From Paenibacillus hexagrammi (lineage in GTDB: Bacteria; Bacillota; Bacilli; Paenibacillales; NBRC-103111): a DNA stretch of 64,000 nt. Of this stretch, positions 58,214-64,000 are shown in pieces. The notes under the pieces were generated by a model. That model saw nothing but the letters and a program-made list of their open reading frames with translations. It made no database searches and had not been told where the DNA came from. The position numbers and the translations under genes were made by a program. The stretch is from positions 2,170,001-2,234,000 of the forward strand of contig NZ_CP090978.1 in assembly GCF_021513275.1 (NCBI RefSeq), given 5' to 3'. How positions within the stretch are numbered: position 1 is the first letter of the stretch; the number at the start of each line of letters is the position of its first letter.

Positions 58214-58645
58214 ATGGTAGGTACTATCCGAATTAATTTGATCGTTGCTGCTCTTGCAGCTGTGTTTACCTTTGTCATGTCTTTGGGAAACAATATGTTT
58301 GTCACCACATGTCTGAAGAGCTTGTACAGCTTTGCGATTCTGTTTGTTTTGACATTCGGATTCAGATGGGTATTGGGCGTTCTGGTTACGATAGAGAAGA
58401 CGAAAACAAGCATGTCACCAAATGATCTAACCTCCGATTCACACATCGGCAGTACGCTTGATGTATCAACTCCTGAGGAAGATCATGAAACGAACGAATT
58501 ACTGAAAGCCGGACTTGATCCGACTTCAACAGCTCAAGCAAGCGAACCCCAGTTTTCACCCCTGAATCCGCCTAAGCTCGTCACCAAAAATCAAATAGAC
58601 CCCGAACAACTTGCGGGTGCCTTAAGGCGAATGTCAGAAGATTAA
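58214..58645 (+). CDS. Two-helix membrane protein between cheD and sigD, unknown function
   Basis: 143-residue protein. Two hydrophobic helices (RINLIVAALAAVFTFVMSL and CLKSLYSFAILFVLTFGFRW) are followed by a polar, Pro/Asp/Thr-rich tail of about 85 residues ending in DPEQLAGALRRMSED. B. subtilis has no gene between cheD and sigD. The start ATG at 58214, three bases after the cheD stop, has an AAGGA site. The unbroken operon context suggests a motility role, but this is only inference. Confidence 0.75.
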   Translation: MVGTIRINLIVAALAAVFTFVMSLGNNMFVTTCLKSLYSFAILFVLTFGFRWVLGVLVTIEKTKTSMSPNDLTSDSHIGSTLDVSTPEEDHETNELLKAGLDPTSTAQASEPQFSPLNPPKLVTKNQIDPEQLAGALRRMSED

Positions 58646-58664
58646 GGATGGTGGAACGTAACTC

Positions 58665-59453
58665 ATGATCGAGCAGAAGCAACCCCAACTGGCAAATATG
58701 GAGCTCTGGAAACAATGGAAGGAAGAGGGATGGGTACCGGCCAAACAGACCCTGATTGAGAACTACCTTCCTTTGGTCGACTATGTTTCGGGACGACTTG
58801 CCATAGGCTTGCCTAAAAATGTATCCAAAGACGATCTGTCGAGTTATGGCGTGATGGGACTTATCGATGCCGTTGAGAAGTTTGATTATGCTCGTGGACT
58901 TCAGTTTGAAACCTATGCGTCTTGGCGTATCCGCGGCGCTATTATCGATGGATTACGGCAGGGGGATTGGGTTCCCCGTTCCGTTCGGGAAAAAGCAAAA
59001 AAAATCGAAGATGCATATCAAAAACTAGAGCAGCAATATCTCCGGTCTGTGACAGATTCAGAAATTAGCAACTATTTGCAAGTCTCTGAACAGGAATTTC
59101 AACAGATGCTCCAGGATATTTCGATCACAACGGTATGCTCCATAGATGATCCCATACGCGAGGAAGATTCGGAGACGCGTTTATCCCTGCTTGTTGATGA
59201 GAAAGCCAAAAATCCTGAATTCAAAGTCAATGAATTTTTTCTCAAGGATTCACTGGCACAAGCTATTGAACGGCTTACGGAAAAAGAAAGAACCGTTGTT
59301 TCCTTGTTTTATTTCGAAGAGCTTTCATTAAGTGAGATAGCAGAGGTAATGAATCTATCGCCTTCTCGAATATCTCAGCTGCATTCTAAAGCGATTTTAC
59401 GCCTCAAGGGAGCTCTGGCAAGATTTAAGACGCAATTGTTTCAAGACACTTAA
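58665..59453 (+). CDS. sigD: RNA polymerase sigma factor SigD (FliA family)
   Basis: 262-residue sigma factor for late flagellar, chemotaxis and autolysin genes. Region 2 reads LIENYLPLVDYVSGRLAIGLP, DDLSSYGVMGLIDAVEKFDYARG (in part) and FETYASWRIRGAIIDGLR. Region 3 starts WVPRSVREKAK and region 4 has TEKERTVVSLFYFEELSLSEIAEVMNLSPSRISQLHSKA (in part). Full length. ATG after GGTGGAA. Its anti-sigma factor FlgM is not in the window. Confidence 0.97.
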   Translation: MIEQKQPQLANMELWKQWKEEGWVPAKQTLIENYLPLVDYVSGRLAIGLPKNVSKDDLSSYGVMGLIDAVEKFDYARGLQFETYASWRIRGAIIDGLRQGDWVPRSVREKAKKIEDAYQKLEQQYLRSVTDSEISNYLQVSEQEFQQMLQDISITTVCSIDDPIREEDSETRLSLLVDEKAKNPEFKVNEFFLKDSLAQAIERLTEKERTVVSLFYFEELSLSEIAEVMNLSPSRISQLHSKAILRLKGALARFKTQLFQDT

Positions 59454-59490
59454 CATCTATATGTAAGCTTGAATGAAAGGTGGTATGTCC

Positions 59491-60900
59491 ATGGGTGAGA
59501 GGAGCATGCCTTTAGATTTTTATTTCACAGTCTCCGTATCAGATGACAAACTTACCGCGTTGATGCAAATAAGCAATGTGGAAGAAGGCTTTACTGTAAG
59601 CTTAAAACAGCTAGAAGAATTGATTAGTGCCCATCATATTGTTCATGGTCTAGATCAAGCACAGCTGGTACAAATCGCGACGAATCTTAAGTCGTTTAAC
59701 TCTCAGAAAATAGTTATTGCCAAAGGTACGAAGCCTATCGATGGTGATAATGGATATATTCAGTACATTTACAATTTAGATAAAGAAGAGAAGAAACCTC
59801 TTGAACTTGACGACGGTAAAGTTGACTACAAAGAAGTCATTTCGCTTCATAATGTAAAAAAAGGTCAGCTCATCGGTCAACGTTTTCTCGCTACGGAGGG
59901 TATACCAGGTAGAGCAGTTACAGGTGAAGCTTTGTATGGCAAAGCTGGTAAAGAAGCACGCTTTAAGACTGGTAAAAATGTCGTCACTGATCCAGAGCAA
60001 ATGGCGTTATACGCGGCAATTGACGGAATGGTTGTCAAAACGGATCGTGACAAGATTAATGTATTTCCTGTATACGAAGTAAACGGTGATGTCGATTACA
60101 ACATCGGAAACGTTGATTTTATTGGTACGGTTGTTATCCGAGGCAATGTTCTTCCGGGGTTTAAGATTCGAGCTGCAGGAGATATCCGCGTTACAGGTGG
60201 TGTTGAAGCTGCAGAGCTTGAGGCTGACGGATCTATTGAGATCAATGCGGGTATTGTTGGTCAGAATAAAGCTCATGTAAAAGCAGGAGGAAATGTTAAG
60301 AGTGCTTTTATACAAGACGCTATTGTTGAAGCGGGCGGAGAAATTTTCGTTTCGCAGAGTGTGATGCATTCGACAATACGGGCGGCGAAAGCAATCAATT
60401 GCAGTGGATCCAAAGGGTTAATCGTCGGGGGTACCATTCAGGCAGGTGAACGAGTTACCGCTAGAACAGTTGGGAACTCGATGTCAACAACAACCATCAT
60501 AGAGGTCGGGGTCCTACCTGAATTAAGGAACGAGCTGCTCCATTTGAGAAATCAGCTGCGTATTCACTTGGAAAATATGGACAAAACAGATAAAGCGCTA
60601 ACACTTCTGGATCAGTTAGCCGCTGCCGGCCAGTTGGGTCCAGATAAAGTTTCCATGAGAATTAAATTGAATCATACAAAGAAGCAGGCATTAGAAGAGC
60701 AGAACTCCATTAAGGAACGTATTTTGGAGATTGAAAAATCGCTGGAGGATTCAGAAAAAGCCAAAGTTGAAATACTTTCAACGATTTACGGCGGGTCCAA
60801 AATCGTCATCGGGCGTTATACGAAGTTTATTAAAGATCCAACGAATCGAATGACTTTTCATTTGAGCGATGGCGATATTTCAATGACGCCATATGTATAG
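59491..60900 (+). CDS. FapA-family (DUF342) protein
   Basis: 469-residue protein of the DUF342/FapA family. N-terminal about 170 residues are mixed; a right-handed beta-helix-like region (about residues 190-335) carries repeats such as VIRGNVLPGFKIRAAGDIRV, ADGSIEINAGIVG and GGNVKSAFIQDAIVEAGGEIFV (in part). A coiled coil follows (about 345-440), then the closing FHLSDGDISMTPYV. Found in flagellar operons of Firmicutes and elsewhere; function is unclear, with a polymer-binding or assembly role suggested by the beta-helix. Start at the ATG at 59491 after AAAGGTGG; earlier ATGs lie in or before that site. Confidence 0.85.
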   Translation: MGERSMPLDFYFTVSVSDDKLTALMQISNVEEGFTVSLKQLEELISAHHIVHGLDQAQLVQIATNLKSFNSQKIVIAKGTKPIDGDNGYIQYIYNLDKEEKKPLELDDGKVDYKEVISLHNVKKGQLIGQRFLATEGIPGRAVTGEALYGKAGKEARFKTGKNVVTDPEQMALYAAIDGMVVKTDRDKINVFPVYEVNGDVDYNIGNVDFIGTVVIRGNVLPGFKIRAAGDIRVTGGVEAAELEADGSIEINAGIVGQNKAHVKAGGNVKSAFIQDAIVEAGGEIFVSQSVMHSTIRAAKAINCSGSKGLIVGGTIQAGERVTARTVGNSMSTTTIIEVGVLPELRNELLHLRNQLRIHLENMDKTDKALTLLDQLAAAGQLGPDKVSMRIKLNHTKKQALEEQNSIKERILEIEKSLEDSEKAKVEILSTIYGGSKIVIGRYTKFIKDPTNRMTFHLSDGDISMTPYV

Positions 60901-60927
60901 GCTAGATCATTCAGTGAGGTGCCGCGC

Positions 60928-61263
60928 ATGAGCATGAAAGCGATTGATTTGCAGTTTGCAGTGCACAAGAATGATGAAGCCGGCATTCGGCAGAATCAAA
61001 TGATGCAAAAGCCGCGGTTGGATGAAGCACTCTTAGAGAATCAAGCTTCTCAGACGGTTGAGCGTGACAGACATCGTAGCTCAAAGCTTGAGGAGAGTGC
61101 CAAATCCAATATTCACGATCAAGCTCATCAAGGACAAGGTCGCGGGCAGGAGCCTGTCAGCAGCAATGCTAAAGAGAAACAGTCATCAGACGCTGCAGGT
61201 TCCGCGTCTTCTACCTGCTTCGATCATCCATATAAAGGGCATCATATTGATGTTACTTTGTGA
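60928..61263 (+). CDS. Small hydrophilic protein of the flagellar operon tail, unknown function
   Basis: 111-residue polar protein rich in Gln, Ser, His and Lys, with no hydrophobic segment and likely disorder in the middle. N-terminal MSMKAIDLQFAVHKNDEAG and C-terminal CFDHPYKGHHIDVTL look like the conserved ends. The ATG at 60928 follows GAGGTG; the GTG at 60919 overlaps that site. I do not recognise it, but operon position, ribosome binding site and coding character support a real gene. Confidence 0.7.
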   Translation: MSMKAIDLQFAVHKNDEAGIRQNQMMQKPRLDEALLENQASQTVERDRHRSSKLEESAKSNIHDQAHQGQGRGQEPVSSNAKEKQSSDAAGSASSTCFDHPYKGHHIDVTL

Positions 61264-61301
61264 GCAACAGTTTCATATTTTGTTAAGAGAAGGTGGTTTT
61301 C

Positions 61302-61886
61302 ATGGCTCTGCAGCCATGGATGTATGTGATACTTCTTGGTCTGGTTTTTGTGGTATATGCGCGATTTTTACCTAAACAGCATGCATCACAGCCTAAAAAC
61401 AACGTTGTACAAGAGATTGAAGATACGATCGAGCACTTCGCTTCAGAAATGGATGAGCAGAATCAAGCGATTCTTACTCTTTTTACGAAAACGAAACAGG
61501 ATTATGAGATTGAACTAGCCAAGCTGTCAGGAAGACTTGAATCGTTGGAAAAACAACGAAATGAGCTGACTCATGAGCTGACTCAAGCGAATGTTAATCA
61601 ACAGTTAAATATGAAAGCGATGAGTGAGCTACATCCGCCTGTCACAGAGCTTCCTGTTCAACATAAATCCGAACTTCCTGTAGAAGAGGTAGAGCCGGAA
61701 TCTGAACTTCCTGATGTTGCAGCTGTTTTGACCGGACTGAGTATGAAAAGCAGATATGCGGAGCTGTTTGCCCTACATGATCAAGGCAAAGGGGTAGAAG
61801 CTATAGCAAAGAAGCTTGGCATGAACAAAGGAGAGGTCAGTCTCATTCTTCAACTTTCCAAACAGGAGGAACAGTCACGTGTTTAA
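61302..61886 (+). CDS. Membrane-anchored coiled-coil protein with C-terminal helix-turn-helix, SwrB-like
   Basis: 194-residue protein. An N-terminal transmembrane helix (MYVILLGLVFVVYARFL), a coiled coil (about residues 35-110), a Glu/Pro-rich linker and a C-terminal helix-turn-helix-like segment (QGKGVEAIAKKLGMNKGEVSLILQL). The architecture resembles B. subtilis SwrB, which follows sigD and aids flagellar assembly. Homology is not certain from sequence alone. The ATG at 61302 follows AAGGTGG; the GTG at 61293 overlaps that site. The last bases overlap the next gene. Confidence 0.7.
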   Translation: MALQPWMYVILLGLVFVVYARFLPKQHASQPKNNVVQEIEDTIEHFASEMDEQNQAILTLFTKTKQDYEIELAKLSGRLESLEKQRNELTHELTQANVNQQLNMKAMSELHPPVTELPVQHKSELPVEEVEPESELPDVAAVLTGLSMKSRYAELFALHDQGKGVEAIAKKLGMNKGEVSLILQLSKQEEQSRV

Positions 61887-62406
61887 GAACCGATCTTACA
61901 TGTATGGTATTGGGACCGGCATCATAGTAGGAGCCATTCTTCTTGAAATGATGACGATTTCCCAGAGACCCACACCTGCTCAGGAAAGCGCCCCCATTGA
62001 AGAGATGGAGCCGCAGAAGCTTAAAGAGCAAGCCTCTAAGTTTTATCAAGTGTATGAAAAGGATGAGAAGCTGTATACACAGGCAGATTTTGATGCAAGT
62101 GTGCAGAAGAGAGTGCAGGATGAGCTTGCGAAGCAGCCTGCTGCAACCAACCCTTCCGCTCAACCTCAAGCTCAGCCTGCACCGGTGAGTCGTGTAGTTG
62201 TTTATGTTCAACCTAATCTTGACGCTACAGCTGTAGGAGAACTGCTTCTTAATTCTGGTGTAATATCGGACCGTAAAGCCTTTGCCGCAGAGCTTGAAAA
62301 GCAGGGCGGATCGTATAAGATTCAAATTGGGTATCATCAGTTTCAAGGGACGCTCACAATGGAAGATGTCGTCAAAAATTTAATAACGAGCCAAACGGCA
62401 GACTGA
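61879..62406 (+). CDS. Membrane-anchored protein with an MltG/YceG-like C-terminal segment
   Basis: 175-residue protein with an N-terminal transmembrane helix (MYGIGTGIIVGAILLEMM), a polar outer segment rich in Glu, Gln and Pro, and a C-terminal LysM-like region (VVYVQPNLDATAVGELLLNS, then SYKIQIGYHQFQGTLTMEDV). That region resembles the N-terminal part of the lytic transglycosylase MltG, but the catalytic domain is absent. A cell-wall-binding role is possible. GTG start at 61879 with AGGAGG upstream; overlaps the previous gene by eight bases. Last gene of the fla/che run. Confidence 0.7.
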   Translation: MFKNRSYMYGIGTGIIVGAILLEMMTISQRPTPAQESAPIEEMEPQKLKEQASKFYQVYEKDEKLYTQADFDASVQKRVQDELAKQPAATNPSAQPQAQPAPVSRVVVYVQPNLDATAVGELLLNSGVISDRKAFAAELEKQGGSYKIQIGYHQFQGTLTMEDVVKNLITSQTAD

Positions 62407-62652
62407 GCTAAAAAGTAACAAAGCGAGGTCTGTTTTTATTTGTGGATTTTACATGTTTCGCCATGATTACGGGTAAACTTACAATAGTGACAAAAGGTTG
62501 CAAGCCCAAATGAGTTATGGTATATTTATTCACGGTGTTAAAAACGCACGCACGTCAATTCGCGCAATGGTGCTTACAATTTGTAAGTTTTGCTCGAAGA
62601 TGCGACTGGCGGAGGATAGCACAAAAAAACCAAATCAGAGGAGGGATTGGAG
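62407..62652 (+). promoter_or_regulatory. Upstream and leader region of rpsB
   Basis: About 245 bases without a gene. A weak terminator-like hairpin (CAGAC at 62399-62403 with GTCTG at 62428-62432, then five T) may end the fla/che operon. The stretch 62540-62640 has GC-rich blocks and short inverted segments before a strong GAGGAGGG site. It is probably the 5' leader of rpsB, where many bacteria have autoregulation by S2. No promoter hexamer pair could be placed with confidence. Confidence 0.4.
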
Positions 62653-63350
62653 ATGGCAGTTATCTCCATGAAACAGCTTCTAGAAGCTGGGGTACACTTC
62701 GGGCACCAAACACGTCGTTGGAACCCAAAGATGGACAAATACATCTTCACAGAAAGAAACGGCATTTACATTATCGACCTGCAAAAAACGGTGAAAAAGT
62801 TGAGGAAGCATACAACTTTGTTAAATCCGTTTCCGAAGAGAATGGAACCATTCTTTTTGTAGGTACAAAGAAGCAAGCTCAAGATTCCGTTGCGGAAGAA
62901 GCTGAGCGTTGCGGAATGTACTTCATCAACCAACGTTGGTTGGGTGGTACATTGACAAACTTCCAAACAATCCAAAAGCGTATCGATCGCTTGAAAACTC
63001 TGGAGAAGTGGGAAGAAGACGGTACATTCGAAGTTCTTCCTAAGAAAGAAGTTATCATTCTCCGTAAAGAGAAAGAGCGTCTTGAAAAGTTCCTGGGCGG
63101 AATCAAGAATATGAAAGGTCTGCCAAGTGCTTTGTTCGTCATCGATCCTCGTAAAGAGCGTATTGCGGTTGCTGAAGCTCGCAAATTGGGTATCCCAATT
63201 GTTGGTATCGTTGATACAAATTGCGATCCAGACGAAATCGATTACGTAATTCCTGGTAACGATGATGCAATTCGCGCCGTGAAATTGTTAACTGCGAAAA
63301 TTGCGGATGCTGTGATTGAAGCTCATCAAGGCGAGCAAACAACAGCTTAA
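62653..63350 (+). CDS. rpsB: 30S ribosomal protein S2 (apparent one-base frameshift)
   Basis: Essential small-subunit protein. The ATG at 62653, behind GAGGAGGG, opens [40 protein letters not shown] and DLQKTVKK. The frame then leaves the family sequence and ends at 62862. The continuation [20 protein letters not shown] is in the next frame and runs to the stop at 63350. One missing A in the five-A run at 62794-62798 (GTGAAAAAGTT) explains this and gives 232 residues. The longer open frame from 62517 is an artefact that reads the N-terminus in the wrong frame. A working S2 must be made, so the break is almost surely not real. Confidence 0.95.
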
Positions 63351-63365
63351 TTATAGGAATGCTAC

Positions 63366-63411
63366 AAAAGGGTGGTTGGAAGGTGTAACAGCCTGTCACC
63401 ACCCTTTTTTT
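63366..63411 (+). terminator. Terminator or attenuator between rpsB and tsf
   Basis: AAAGGGTGGT (63367-63376) pairs perfectly with ACCACCCTTT (63398-63407) and is followed by a T run to 63411. In many bacteria a partial terminator here makes S2 transcripts exceed those of EF-Ts. Confidence 0.88.
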
Positions 63412-63449
63412 AAAGAAAACTACATATAACTATCGGGAGGTTCTTTTCA

Positions 63450-64000
63450 ATGGCAGTTACAGCAGCACAAGTAAAAGAATTACGTGAAAAAACAGGCGCA
63501 GGTATGTTGGATTGCAAAAAAGCGCTTGAAGAAGCAAATGGTGATTTGACGAAAGCAGGAGAACTGCTTCGTGAAAAAGGTCTTTCCGCAGCAGCTAACA
63601 AAGCTGGTCGTATCGCTACTGAAGGTGCTGTTGAATCTTACATTCACGCTGGCGGTAAAGTAGGCGTTCTTGTAGAAATCAACTGTGAAACTGACTTCGT
63701 AGGTAAAACAGATCAGTTTAAAGCATTCTGCAAAGACATCGCTATGCACATCGCAGCTGCAAGCCCTGTATATGTTCGTCGTGAAGAAGTTCCAACTGAA
63801 GCTTTGGATAAAGAAAAAGAAATTCTTCGCAACCAAGCTTTGAACGAAGGAAAGCCTGAGAAAATCGTTGATAAAATGGTTGAAGGCCGCATCAGTAAAT
63901 ACTATGAAGAGTATTGCTTGATGGAGCAATCTTTCGTTAAAGATCCAGACAAAACAATTGAGCAGCTATTGAATGAGAAAATTGCGACAATCGGTGAGAA
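63450..64000 (+). CDS. tsf: Elongation factor Ts, N-terminal part (cut by window end)
   Basis: The frame is open from the ATG at 63450 to the window end (183 full codons). EF-Ts exchanges GDP for GTP on EF-Tu. The N-terminal UBA-like domain [20 protein letters not shown] and [20 protein letters not shown], then the [10 protein letters not shown] motif that contacts EF-Tu, are conserved. Ribosome binding site GGGAGGT. No frameshift seen in the visible part. Follows rpsB as in nearly all bacteria. Confidence 0.96.
   Translation, partial: MAVTAAQVKELREKTGAGMLDCKKALEEANGDLTKAGELLREKGLSAAANKAGRIATEGAVESYIHAGGKVGVLVEINCETDFVGKTDQFKAFCKDIAMHIAAASPVYVRREEVPTEALDKEKEILRNQALNEGKPEKIVDKMVEGRISKYYEEYCLMEQSFVKDPDKTIEQLLNEKIATIGE

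Noticed and set aside
62517..62652. Extended N-terminus of S2 from an ATG-like start at 62517
   Set aside because: It reads the true N-terminal coding sequence in the wrong frame; the real start is the ATG at 62653.
18759..63350. Programmed frameshifting as a general recoding system shared by the six broken genes
   Set aside because: Only cheW carries a recognisable slippery heptamer. The other junctions have runs of three to five bases without a shared motif, stop context or downstream structure that I can see.
1..64000. Mobile elements, prophage, CRISPR arrays, tRNA or rRNA genes
   Set aside because: No transposase, integrase, direct-repeat array, cloverleaf or rRNA segment was recognised; the window is contiguous core genome.

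Overview
The window is a stretch of core chromosome from a motile, low-to-moderate GC Firmicute. The gene order follows Bacillus subtilis almost gene for gene (fabD-fabG-acpP-rnc-smc-ftsY-ylxM-ffh-rpsP-rimM-trmD-rplS, then lepB/rbgA/rnhB/ylqGH/sucCD/dprA/topA/trmFO/hslVU/codY, then fla/che, then rpsB-tsf). fabF between acpP and rnc, the small lineage-type genes after sigD, and the absence of xerC (codV) between trmFO and hslV point to Paenibacillaceae, probably Paenibacillus. That assignment is inference from synteny and protein character; no 16S or database search is available.

Layout. 1-3.9 kb: fatty acid synthesis (fabD 3' end, fabG, acpP, fabF) and RNase III. 4.2-11.3 kb: chromosome condensation (smc) and the signal recognition particle system (ftsY, ylxM, ffh), then rpsP and khpA. 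11.4-14.9 kb: ribosome maturation and tRNA methylation (rimM, trmD), rplS behind its own promoter and leader, signal peptidase and rbgA. 15-20.8 kb: a small minus-strand membrane protein, rnhB, a FliK-like/FlhB-like pair (ylqG, ylqH), yraN, minus-strand comM and a zinc-ribbon protein. 21-30 kb: sucCD, dprA, topA, trmFO, hslVU, codY. 31.2-62.4 kb: one uninterrupted plus-strand fla/che operon of about 33 genes: basal body, export apparatus, switch, hook, chemotaxis, the SRP-like flagellar GTPase FlhF and its partner FlhG, sigma-D, and four poorly characterised tail genes. 62.6-64 kb: rpsB and the start of tsf.

Most striking signal. Six conserved genes (comM, codY, flhB, flhG, cheW, rpsB) are each split by an apparent loss of exactly one base, always beside a short A or T run, and each is restored to normal family length by adding that one base back. 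rpsB is essential, and all six events have the same sign and sequence context. Homopolymer under-calling in the assembly is therefore the simplest explanation, so these genes should be read as intact. cheW alone also carries a textbook -1 slippery heptamer followed by a stop, so real recoding remains possible there.

No transposon, prophage, CRISPR array, rRNA or tRNA gene was seen, and I found no clear new system. The most open biology is the FliK-like/FlhB-like pair outside the flagellar operon, the uncharacterised genes around sigD, and a structured non-coding segment between rnc and smc.
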